Source: a virus. From it: a stretch of DNA of 64,000 nucleotides. The stretch lies in the IMG/VR virus record IMGVR_UViG_3300044609_000988, positions 17,109 to 81,108 of that record, one strand, 5' to 3'. Shown here one piece after another: positions 1 through 11,300 of this stretch. The notes under the pieces are model-generated. The model was not told the DNA's origin. It saw only the letters and a list, made by a program, of their open reading frames with translations, and did not search any database. Both the position numbers and the translations under genes were made by a program. The first letter of the stretch is position 1, and the number at the start of each line of letters is the position of its first letter.

Positions 1-167
1 GTGAGGACTTTATTCAATCAGGTATGACTCTGATTTCAGACCTTTCTTCCGAAAAATACCTTAAGAAAATTCATAAAAATCAATATAAAGTTCCTGAGAA
101 CCGACTTTCTCGCCAGTGTGGTGGGGCTGGTGGCTTCGATGATTTTGTAGAAAGGTTCGAAGAATAG
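1..167 (+). CDS. C-terminal end of an unidentified protein (5' end outside window)
   Basis: An open frame enters from the left edge and stops with TAG at 165-167, giving 54 visible residues. The end is polar and mixed in charge, with a short Cys-Gly-Gly-Ala-Gly-Gly stretch before an acidic Phe-Glu-rich terminus. I do not recognise a family from this fragment. It lies directly ahead of gp25, a place where T4-like cyanophages often carry other baseplate genes such as gp53 or gp5, so a baseplate role is possible on position only. The last part is slightly richer in G+C than the DNA that follows. Confidence 0.6.
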   Translation, partial: EDFIQSGMTLISDLSSEKYLKKIHKNQYKVPENRLSRQCGGAGGFDDFVERFEE

Positions 168-169
168 AA

Positions 170-177
170 CATAAATA
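170..177 (+). promoter_or_regulatory. T4-type late promoter box CATAAATA before gp25
   Basis: CATAAATA matches the T4 late promoter -10 element TATAAATA at seven of eight positions. It sits just after the upstream stop codon and 20 nt before the gp25 start. Recognition by a gp55-type sigma factor is inferred; gp55 is encoded in this window. Confidence 0.55.
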
Positions 178-196
178 ACAATAAACATTTATTTGT

Positions 197-589
197 GTGG
201 CTAAGACTCTTACCTTTAAAGATCTGAATATCACATTTAAGCCTCATCCTATCACTGGCGATCTAATCGTCACCAAGGATGAGGCTGCCATCAAGCAGTC
301 TGTTGTTAACCTATTGTTAACCAACAGAGGTGAGAGATTTTTCAACGCAAATTTAGGTTCTTCTATTTCTTCATTATTGTTCGAACCTCTTGATTATGGT
401 ACTGCTGGTATGGTATCAGCAGAGATTGAAAATACTCTGAAAGCATATGAGCCAAGAATTAAAGTTCTTGCAGTGAATACAGTACCTGATTTTGATCAAA
501 ATGGTTTTGATATTGAATTAATCTTCGAAATTATTGGTAGAGAAGACGTTCCACTTAATGTAGCATTTTTCCTAGAGAGAACACGATAA
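197..589 (+). CDS. gp25: Baseplate wedge protein gp25 (GPW/gp25 family)
   Basis: A protein of 130 residues, close to T4 gp25 (132). It is a structural part of the baseplate wedge. The central segment around residues 35-65 (Asn-Leu-Leu-Leu-Thr-Asn-Arg-Gly-Glu-Arg-Phe, then Gly-Ser-Ser-Ile-Ser-Ser-Leu-Leu-Phe-Glu-Pro-Leu) is the hallmark of the GPW/gp25 family, which resembles tail lysozyme folds but is structural in T4. The start is GTG at 197; no in-frame ATG near the N-terminus fits better. The upstream leader is AT-rich and lacks a clear Shine-Dalgarno motif. The stop codon directly abuts the gp6 start, which suggests translational coupling. Confidence 0.9.
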   Translation: MAKTLTFKDLNITFKPHPITGDLIVTKDEAAIKQSVVNLLLTNRGERFFNANLGSSISSLLFEPLDYGTAGMVSAEIENTLKAYEPRIKVLAVNTVPDFDQNGFDIELIFEIIGREDVPLNVAFFLERTR

Positions 590-2389
590 ATGCCATACGC
601 TCAGGTATCTAATTTAGATTTCACACAAATTAAGACTGCACTCAAAGAATATTTGAGAGCGCAGACTAGTTTTACTGATTATGACTTTGAAGGGTCGGTA
701 TGGAGTAATCTGCTTGACGTACTTGCCTATAATACCTACTACACGGCGTTTAACACCAATCTGGTAGTCAATGAGCTATTCCTAGATTCAGCCACCCTCA
801 GGGACAACGTAGTAGCCTTAGCGAAGCAATTAGGCTACCGTCCCAAGTCAATCACAGCCCCCAAGGCTTTAGTTAGTTTTAATGTCGAATTTAGTGGCAC
901 AGCACCCAAAGAGATTATCCTAAAGAAAGGAACTGGGTTTGTAACATCATTTGACGACAATTTATACCAGTATGTTGCAACTGAAGATCACACTGCTTCT
1001 GTAGTTAATGGTGAAGCTTCGTTTTCTCAAGTTGCAATTTACGAAGGATCATTAATCACAAATACTTTTACAGTTAATACTGGATTACAAAGTCAGCGTT
1101 TTATTCTCCAAAACCCTGCAATTGATACCACTAGCATTAGAGTTAAAGTATACCCATCAGCTAACGCTACTTCATACAAGATTTACCAACTTGCTGATAA
1201 CATTTTAAATATTGACCCATCATCAAATGTTTTCTTTATTGAAGAAATTGAAGATGAAAAATACGAAGTTTTCTTTGGTGATGGTATTTTAGGTAGAAAA
1301 TTAGAGAACGGTGAGTATATTGAGATTAGTTATCTCACCACAAACGGTTCTGATACGAATGGAGCTAGATCTTTCACCTTCAGTGGTGTTTTAGAAGACT
1401 TAGAAGAAAATTCAGACTACCCGCTAAGCATTGTTAATGTAACTACTAATGCTGCTGCTAGTGGTGGCGAAGAAGTAGAAAGCATTTCGAAGATCAAATT
1501 TAATGCTCCGAAGTATTATGGCACTCAAGATCGTGCAGTTACAGCCGCTGATTATGCTGCTATTGTCAGGAATATTTACCCAGCGGTCGCTGATATCATT
1601 ATTTACGGTGGCGAAGAAGCAGAACCACCTGAATATGGTAAAGTAAAGATTTCAATCAAGCCAAATAACTCAGCTGCACTATCTTCATATACAAAACAAG
1701 AAATTGTACGTGAATTGAAGAAGTATATGGTTGCCTCGGTAACTCCTGAAATTATTAATCCATCTATATTGTATGTTGAGTTATCATCTAAAATTTTCTA
1801 CAACAGACAGATCACAACATTAGTTCCTGAAGAAATTCGTTCAAAAGTAATTTCTGGACTACAAAATTATATTGATACATCTGACGTTGAAAAATTCAAT
1901 GGTAAATTTAGATACAGTAAAGCAGTTGGCGTAATTGATGACGCAGACAGGTCAATTAATTCCAACCAAACAACCGTAATGATGAGAAAGGATTTTTATC
2001 CTTCTATCAACTCAACCTTCTTTTATGAGGTTTGTTTCCAGAACCAATTCTACATTGATTGTGAAGAGCCTGTGATGCAATCATCTGGGTTTGTTGTTAG
2101 CGAATATCCCAATTATACAGTGTATTTGGAAGATAGGGCTGCCAAAATTGTCCTATATAGAATAGACTCTTTAACTGGTGATAAGATTGTTTTGAACGAT
2201 TTTGTTGGAGACATAAATTATGAAAAGGGAGAGATTATGCTGTATGATTTAACTATCATAAAAGGTAGTTATTTTGACAATCGAATCGAGATTCGTGTAA
2301 AACCAGCGTCCAATGATATCAATGCTTTGAGAAATGTATACCTTGACATTGATATTGCAAACAGTAAGTTCATCGCATATCAAGAGTAA
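590..2389 (+). CDS. gp6: Baseplate wedge protein gp6
   Basis: A protein of 599 residues (T4 gp6 is 660) that forms the inner ring of the baseplate wedge. The conserved N-terminal half contains the segment around residues 30-95 with the Trp-Ser-Asn-Leu-Leu-Asp-Val-Leu-Ala-Tyr-Asn and Gln-Leu-Gly-Tyr-Arg-Pro motifs typical of gp6/baseplate J proteins. The middle has the Ala-Pro-Lys-Tyr-Tyr-Gly-Thr-Gln-Asp-Arg-Ala-Val-Thr-Ala-Ala-Asp-Tyr segment, also typical of J proteins. It starts immediately after the gp25 stop and is followed five bases later by the gp7-like gene. Bases 694-872 inside it are unusually GC-rich (see findings). Confidence 0.92.
   Translation: MPYAQVSNLDFTQIKTALKEYLRAQTSFTDYDFEGSVWSNLLDVLAYNTYYTAFNTNLVVNELFLDSATLRDNVVALAKQLGYRPKSITAPKALVSFNVEFSGTAPKEIILKKGTGFVTSFDDNLYQYVATEDHTASVVNGEASFSQVAIYEGSLITNTFTVNTGLQSQRFILQNPAIDTTSIRVKVYPSANATSYKIYQLADNILNIDPSSNVFFIEEIEDEKYEVFFGDGILGRKLENGEYIEISYLTTNGSDTNGARSFTFSGVLEDLEENSDYPLSIVNVTTNAAASGGEEVESISKIKFNAPKYYGTQDRAVTAADYAAIVRNIYPAVADIIIYGGEEAEPPEYGKVKISIKPNNSAALSSYTKQEIVRELKKYMVASVTPEIINPSILYVELSSKIFYNRQITTLVPEEIRSKVISGLQNYIDTSDVEKFNGKFRYSKAVGVIDDADRSINSNQTTVMMRKDFYPSINSTFFYEVCFQNQFYIDCEEPVMQSSGFVVSEYPNYTVYLEDRAAKIVLYRIDSLTGDKIVLNDFVGDINYEKGEIMLYDLTIIKGSYFDNRIEIRVKPASNDINALRNVYLDIDIANSKFIAYQE
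694..872 (+). other. GC-rich recoded islet inside gp6
   Basis: In this stretch the codons switch to C/G-ending and rarer forms (CTC, AGG, GCC, CCC, ACG, GCG). In the line 781-840, 32 of 60 bases are G or C, against 14 of 60 at 1201-1260 in the same gene. The reading frame and the conserved gp6 protein sequence continue unbroken. Confidence 0.6.
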
Positions 2390-2394
2390 TCTAG

Positions 2395-5300
2395 ATGGCT
2401 CCAAAAACTAGAAAAATTTCAACCCTCGTCGAACAACAGTTACCAGGGTTCATATCTTCCGAATACGTAAATTTTTCTAAGTTCGTAGAAAAGTACTACG
2501 AGCAGTTAGAGTCGCAGGGTCAACCCATCGATATTATTAGTAATATCACAAAATATCGTGATATTGACTTCTATGAAGAGAATCTTTTAAATCAATATAC
2601 CACACTAGTATCTAATATTAGTGATAATGCTGCTAGTATTACTGTATTAGATGCAACATCATTCCCTAAAGAGAATGGTTATATTCGCATCAATAATGAA
2701 ATCTGTTTCTACAAATCTAGAACAGATACAGAATTTTTAGATGTTTCTAGAGGAGTTAGTGGAAATACTACTCTAGGAGACCTTTATTCAGAAACTACAT
2801 TTGTATCTACAGAATCAGCCTCCCATGAAGCGGGGCAGTTAGTTTATAATGTAAGTAATCTGTTTTTATATGCATTCATTAAAAACTTCGAGTCTCAGTA
2901 CTTAGGAGCTTTCCCAGAAAAGTATTTGAAGGGTCAGGTTGATAAAAGAACCCTGATCAAAAATATCAGTAAATTTTATAAAGCAAAAGGTACTGATAAG
3001 TCAATTAAATTTATTTTTAATTCTATTGTATCCAGAGATGCAGGAGATATCCCTGAAGTATACAATCCAAAAGATTCCACAATCAAAGCATCTACTTCTG
3101 ATTGGGTATCAACATACTCTTTAAAAGTAAAGTTTCTGTCTGGAGATCCTTTATCAATAATTGGAGAACGTCTAACTCAAGCACTAGACGAAACAAAGCC
3201 AGATATGCTGTATGCATCGGCTATTGTTGATAACGTTGTATTCAAAGGATCTACAGAAGAAGGTGACATATACGAAATTATATTAGATCCAGCTACAATT
3301 AATGGAACATTTGAGATTGCTTCCAAAACAACATTAAGAAAATCAATCACCACAGGATTATCCACAGGACAAAAAATTAATGTAGGTTCCACCATGGGTT
3401 GGAAGTCTACTGGAAAAATTTTGATTGGCAATGAAGTTATCAAATATAATGCAAAAAATGCAACTCAATTTGTAGTAGATCAACGAGGAACACCGCCTTC
3501 TACACATTTTGCAGGAGATAATGTATATTCATTCTCGACAGTAACTTGCAAAGAAACATCTTTACTAACTTTAGGAATTTTATACAACTTAAATGTTGCT
3601 CAAGCAGCACCTTATTCCGAAGAAAAAGATGCTATCCAAATTTCAGATTCTGGTTTTGAAACCAGAGATCCAATAATTTTTAATAAGACAACAAATAATG
3701 TTAGGTGGATTATTAACGAATCCAATCTTTCACCAAGTATTCAATCTAATGTAGCACTTCAAAATGCTGTTTCTGAAGAACTCGCTAATGTTTCAGCAAT
3801 TTACGAAGATGACCAGTATTATTACATCTGTTCTTCTGGTTATCCATCACATGATATTTTGTCGAGTGAAGTTGACGTAAACTTAGTTGGTCAGAATTTA
3901 CTTCGTTTAATCAGAAAAAATCCCACCACAACAACAGAAGTATACTCAACTGGCAATAGAGACGTTGGTATTTTTGTTGATGGTACACTAGTTTTAAACC
4001 ACAAAGACAGTGAATTTGTCAATTTTGGCAAAATTACTAAAATAACAGTAACAAAAAATGGCACAGGGTACAAGAACCCTCCATTTGTATTAATTAACGA
4101 TCAACCAAAGAAAGCCAATGCATCTTTATCAGGTGAAGTTTTAGAATCAATTGCGATCAATACTACCGAATCATTTACAAGAATTCCTTCAATAACTATA
4201 ACTTCTGGTAGAGGAGCCAAAGTAGATGCTGTAGTTACTAGTGGCAAGATAACTAGTTTAATTATTAGAAATCCAGGTGAATACTATTCATCTCCACCTG
4301 TTATTAGAATCACTGATTTGGCAGGTAGAGGCAAATTTGCAGATTATACAGCTGTAATATCACCAAAAGGTCAACTTGTAGATTTTGTCAAAGTAGACGA
4401 AGGGAAGTTTTACACCAAAGAAAATGTTGTAGTTGAAGTAATAGAAGATGCTAGAGGAACAGAAGCAAGTGCATTTGCTGAAATCGAGAAGTGGTCTTTT
4501 GATAGATTAAAGAAAAATGAATTAAAAGTTGATGACAGCTATGGTTATGTTGTCGAAACTTATGATAGTATCAATAGACAAGATAAAGATTATGTTTACG
4601 GCAGAATAGCAAACCCAACCAGATTGAGAATACTGCTCAATGATAATTTAAATTCTGCATTTAACGAGCCATCATATAAAACTCATTCACCAATACTTGG
4701 TTTTGCTTATGATGGTGTGCCAATTTATGGTCCATTTGGATACCAAAATCCAACAGATCCTTCTTCTTTGGTAGTAAGGTTATCTTCTGGTTATCAATTA
4801 AAATCTTCTCGTCTAAATGGTCCTTCGGTAAACACATATCCATTAGGTACTTTTATTGAAGACTATGAATGGAAACCATCTGTCAACACAGGAAAAACAG
4901 AGCTAGACGAAAATAATGGTAGATTTTGTGTTACTCCTGATTATCCAAATGGTGTTTATGCGTATTTCTTGACAGTCAATTCAAGTAATGTTCCAGTTTT
5001 TCCTTATATTTTAGGTAAAAACTATTATTCTTTACCTGTAGACTCTAATTACAATTCAAATATTTCACAAAATGATCTTCCAGTAAAAGCTAGAAGATTA
5101 AGAACTCCTGAATTAGAAAATAATGGCTCTAGTGCATATGCTTATATTGAAAGTGTCAAAACTGGTGGAGTATCTGGTGCTACAGTAGAAGATTCCCACA
5201 ATAACTTTAAAGTTGGTTCTGTAGTAAGAATCAATAATTCGAATACTGAAGGAAGTGGGGCAGCAGCTTCAGTAGCCTCTGTTGTAGGCAAAAATGTTTT

Positions 5301-8300
5301 ATCTCTGGAAACAAAACAAACAAAAGCTACAGAAATTAAAACGTTACAGACTGCATATTATTTTGAAGGTGATACTATCACCCAACCATCAACTGGTGCT
5401 GTTGGTACATTAATTGGTAACGTAATTAATAACAATCAATTAGTTTTAAGAGATGTTAGTGGATCTTTTGAACCAAATGAAGAAATTGAATCCACTATTA
5501 ATGTAATTAATTTAGTTTTAAGTCAAAACTCTTCATTTACTGCAGGTAGTGTCATATCTTTATCAAATGGCATTGATGATCCAGTAGCTACTGGATTGGT
5601 TTTAGAAACTACTAACAATCAAAATAGTTTAAAATTAAAAGTATTAACTGGTAATTTCTTAGTTGATAACACCTTATTCCTAAAGAGTGGTAACTTAAAT
5701 GATACTGTTGGTTCTAAAATTATTATTCTAAATTCATTAAGTATTGGCATCGTTGCTAACACAATTAATGACAATATTGCCATTGTAGAAACAGATGAGA
5801 ATCACAATCTAACTATTGGCGATAAAGTTATTATTGATGTAAATCCAGATGATTCTTTAACTGAAACAGAATATTATGTCAGAAAAAGATATTATCAAAA
5901 AGTAACATTAAAAGCTCCTAGAGTAATCAAAAAGATTAATGACCTTGGTTTAGGTCGTTATGATCTATTAAATAGTGGCGTAGATTACTCTGTCGGCACT
6001 TATACCAACGTAGAATTAGTTTTTCAAAATAATACTACAGCAAGAAATGAAATTGGTCTTCCTGGCGATCCTGGTAACGCTAGAGCTACTATAATCGTTT
6101 CTGGTGCAAATGGTTCTAATTATGGTGGAGTTGTACAGGTAATAATCACAAATAAAGGTACTGGTTACAGAAAAGGAGATATTTTAACTGTAGCCGATGA
6201 TGATCTGAATAGATTAGTATCGAGTGTTTCTACACAAAGACTTACTTTATTAGTTGATCATGTTGGATTTGCTAAAGAAAATACAGAATTGAAATTGAAT
6301 TCTATTGTTAGTGTTTCTAATGATGACCTTTTACAGATAGGTGACGAAATTGTTAAAGTTACTTCTGTAAACGAAATCAATAAATCTGTCTTTGTTGTTC
6401 GTGGTCAAAATCAAACTCGTATTGTAGATCATTATAATGGCAAAGAAATATCTTCATTGAATGCAAGATACAGATTTACTGAAGAACAAAGAATTAAAGG
6501 TGATGGATTAAATGATCCATATGTATCTTCTTATGACGAAAAAACACAAGAACTAACATTGGTGTTTGATTACTCTTCATCATCTCCAAATCAACTACTA
6601 AGAAGTAATACTTTTTATGATGCAAGCAGCCCAAGAAAATTAGTAACTATTTCTTCCACGGATTCTTCTGAATATAGACTAGAATTTTCCAAAGATAACA
6701 CAAATTTTGCTGCCAATCCAGTTGTACAAATCCAAAAATACTACAAATACAGATTTGATGTAAGTCATTTTTCAATGACTGATACTTATTTGGACTTTTC
6801 TTCCAGTTCAAATTATAATGTATTTACAGAAGAAAAGTTTGTAAGTAGCATTTCTCCTGGCAACCCTGGATCTTATTTGTCGATTAAATTGGGATTTGGA
6901 CCAAATATTTCAACAAATACATTTGAGCAGAAAAAACCAATCAATTTCACCAATTATTTTTATTTTATTAAAGTATCTGATGTAAATACACAAAATTCGT
7001 ATCTACAAGTAGTAGATGATCCACTGACAGGAGAAAAGGAAGTAGTTTATTCCACAGATACTAAATTTGTTTACAATCTATCTGGCGTTCCAGAATATGA
7101 TGGTACAGGTACAATCGATTACACAACATCATCTAAATTTGCTATCGGCAAAATAAACAGTATATTAATTGAAAATTTTGGAGATGATTATCGTCGTGTT
7201 CCTACTGTGTATGGAATTGATGTTGCCGAAGAGTATGAAGCTAAAATTGATGTGATTTATGATGCTGTAGAGAAAAAAATTAAATCTATTGCTATTATTG
7301 ATGGTGGGTCAAATTATTCCAAACCAAAAGCAATTGTTGTAGATGGAGATGGATCTGATGCTCAATTTGAAGTATCAGTAGATTCGGGCGCAATTAATAG
7401 AGTTACTGTTCGCAACGAAGGAAGAAATTACTCATATCTCCCAACAATAAAGATTATAGAAACTGATGTAAAAGTATATTTTTCTAGTAATAATATTGGC
7501 ATTCCCCAAACAGTTAGTATTGTCGAAAATGGTTATGCCTTCCATAACGACAAAACATTATATCCCGAATTTAAATCTCCAACAACACTACTTCTTGAAG
7601 ATGTAGTAGACAATGCTTTTGCTATAGGCGAAAAGGTAGTTCAATATGATAACGGAAATATTATTTTTTCTGCTGTTGTTGCCAAAAATGGATTTAGACC
7701 AGGAAGCAATATTCTTAGACTTGAAAAAATTAATGGTGTAATTGATAAATCATTACCAATCAAAGGCACGGTCAAAAATAATACTGCGACGATTAAGGCA
7801 GTATTATCAACTGTATTTGCTCCAGATATCAGAACCTTCTTTGACAATCAAGGAAGATTTGCTTCGGATAAAGGAAAGATTGGTGTTTCTTCGCAAAAGA
7901 TCACTGATTCATTCTTTTATCAAGATTACTCTTATGTAATTAAATCAAAAACTCCAATTTCTGTTTGGAGAGATTTAATTAAAGAAACTGTACACCCAGC
8001 TGGTTTTAAACTGTTTGGCGAAGTTGCGGTAGAATCTGATGGCAATACTTCTATGCCATCAGAAATAGAAGCAAATAAAACAGAGTCAGTTACATTTATA
8101 AATCTTGGAGCAAAAAATATTTCCGTAATTGGAACTAGAAGATATGTAACCGAATCATTTGTAAACTTAAATGCTTTTAAAGTCGAAAGAGGTCTTGGAT
8201 CTATTTCGGTAGATACTTTTGATAATTCAGAAACTATCGCTGGCGAATTTATTCTTTCCACTCCGTTTAATGGTAGATTAGATTCTTATGATGGTCAGCC

Positions 8301-11300
8301 AATTGGAGATACTGTTTTTACATTAATTGATAAAAAATCTGGATTGCCAATTGCTCCATATAATGAGCAACAATTAATAATTACTTTAGATGGAGTTTTA
8401 CAAGAACCTGGCGAAGCATACACTGTAAGCGGCACACAGATTACTTTTAGTTATCCTCCGTTTGGATCAAACACAACAGAAGGTCAATATGTTACTGGCC
8501 AGAAATTTTATGGTAGATATTTTAAATTCAAGACAGATGATTTAAATTTTGAATACTTAAGAAAATTAAGATCAATTGAGTCTGAATTTGATGGCGTAAA
8601 TATGCAATTTGATTTGTATTATGACAATAATGATATAGTAAAGACAGATAAAAATGAGAATTTAATCATAACATTAAACTCAATTGTTCAAAAAGCAAAA
8701 TCATCTGTTATTGATACTTCAACTGAAGAGTTAAATTATTTACCAGAAAAAAATTCATATTATATCTTAAGATCAGATGATCCTGATGTTACTGATAAAA
8801 TTGTATTTTCTGATCCACCGATCAAACATTCTGACATAGATGAAAATACCGAGCCACAACTATCTGGCAGGGAGTCTTCATTTGGATATACAATTGGTTC
8901 TTACTTGAGATTAAAAATTAATAATGATTTAATTGAGTATAGAAGAACTGGCCCATTTTTAATCATTGATGAAATTACTCAACGAGTAAAGAAAATTGAT
9001 AATTCAAAATACGCTTTAGTTTTTATTGATGGTGTTCTACAAGTAGAAGGAGAATCATATAGAATAAGTGGTCCTACAATAACATTTACTAAACCATTAA
9101 ATTATTTTGTGTCAGAAAGTGGCGAAGCCATTTATCCTGATGTCAATATAATTCTATTATATGGTAGAGATATTGCTCAATCATTAACAGTTTATGATTT
9201 TGAAAAAGATACTTTCTACAATAAATTAACATTAACAATTACTGGTTCTGGTACATATACCCAGTTTATAAATTGGTATGGTCCTGTAGGAACGAAAGAA
9301 ATTTGGGTATATCAAAATAATAAAGCACTAGGAAAATTAAGAGCTTTTAGAAAAGCAACGGAAACCCAATGGAATATAACTTTATCATCACAAAACGTCT
9401 TATACAATTCTAATTACTCGCTCAAATTTTCTACCCATCCAGGTCTGAATGATCCTTCAGATCTGACCATTTCTGGCCCATATCAACTTTCTACTTTATA
9501 CGAACAGAATACTGATGGAGATAGATTATTAAGCAGATCTAGCAGCAGATACTTATATGGTTCTGAATTAGCTGACAAAGCTTGGTATGAACAAACCAGA
9601 TCATATGCTAATTTACATCCAGGTGATTTAATTAAAATTGATGGAGAAAAAGCATATCGTGAAGTTTCATCAATACCAGCTAAAGTAAAAACAAAAGATT
9701 ATCGTTATGATTCTTTTGTGAGTAATAATGTTTATAGCAAAATTTTTGCTACAAACTATAATGATATTGTTAGAGGCGAAGGACTAGCAGTTATTGCAAA
9801 TATCGCCAATGGAAAAGTTGTTTCTTTAGATTGGAATAAGAGAGAATTAGAATTATATTTTAAATATAACTTATTATTGCAACCAACTGCATATCAATAT
9901 TATACACCACCAATTTTACAGTTTATTCCAAATGATAAAACTGGTGGTGGTGCTAGAGCTGAAGTTATTGTATATGATGGTCAAGTAATTGATCTTAAAT
10001 TACTTGACGGTGGTTCTGGATACATAGAAGCTCCTACAGTAGTAGTTTCTAGGGGTTATGATATTATCAAGGATCCTAATAGGAAAATTGATAGCTTTAC
10101 TGAGCTGAATTTAAATATAGAAATTACTGGATTTACATTAACTTTTTCTAGCTTTGTTGATGTACAAACTGCTAGAGTTGAAGGTAATGTACTAGAAATT
10201 ATTTCTTTTAATGGTCCTAATAATCTCAGTATTGAAGGAAATATCACTGCAATCATTCAAACAATTAATGATGTTGGATTAGAAAATAAAAAATTATACA
10301 CAGAACTTTATGTTTCTGCTGGATTTATTAGACCAATTGAATTCAGTAGTATTGTTTCTACTGATAGACAGATTACAAATATTATTGATGTTCCATTCGA
10401 TGTAATTTCTCGTTCTACAGTAACTTCAACTGATAGACAAATCACAAAGAATATTACCAAAGTAGTTAATAATTCTATTATTGAAACTGCACCATATTCT
10501 ATTAATGATGTTGGAGCATTCTTGGATCTTCCCCTCACTGAAACTGATACTATTGTTTATATTCCTGATACAAGCAGATTCCCAGATTCTAGTAGATTAC
10601 TTATTGGAAAAGAAATTGTAACTTATAACAAAAAGCTAAGTGATCGTTTCTTAGATGTTGCTCGTGGAACATTCGGAACTACTGCAACAACTCATAATGC
10701 AGGTGATTATCTTAGACACTTACCTGAACTTGTAACTGTAGTTTCTGCTGGGCCAACTACAGAAATTATTACCGAAGTTACTGTATCTCAAATCAGTACT
10801 ACTTATTTTGAATCGGTAAGAAGCACTCAGGTTTTATATGATGATACTCCTGTAGTAACTATACAAGATACAGCTACAAATATTATATCAATTGAGCAAA
10901 TTGACATACAAAATGCAAATAGCCGTATAGTTACTGAAATTGTTATTGCTCCACCAGATTCTAAGATCACTAGTTTTGTTACTACGATACAGCAAAATGG
11001 CACTGAGTACGTAACTGGTATTAATTCTGTAATTGATACTTATCAACAAATTTATTCTTCATCAATACAAACGATACTTGCTAATTCTATTGAGACAATA
11101 AGTTCTGCCACAAACACAATTGTTAATACCGACATTGAAATTCTAAAAGAAACAGCAGAACTAATAAGTCAATTTAATAATGTAATTTCTTCTTCAATTG
11201 TATCGGAAATTGATGTTCCTGTTTCTGCATACACATTTAGTAAAGTAATTACAACTAATGTAGCTAAAAATGCAGATATTGAAATATTCCGCAAGTTTGG

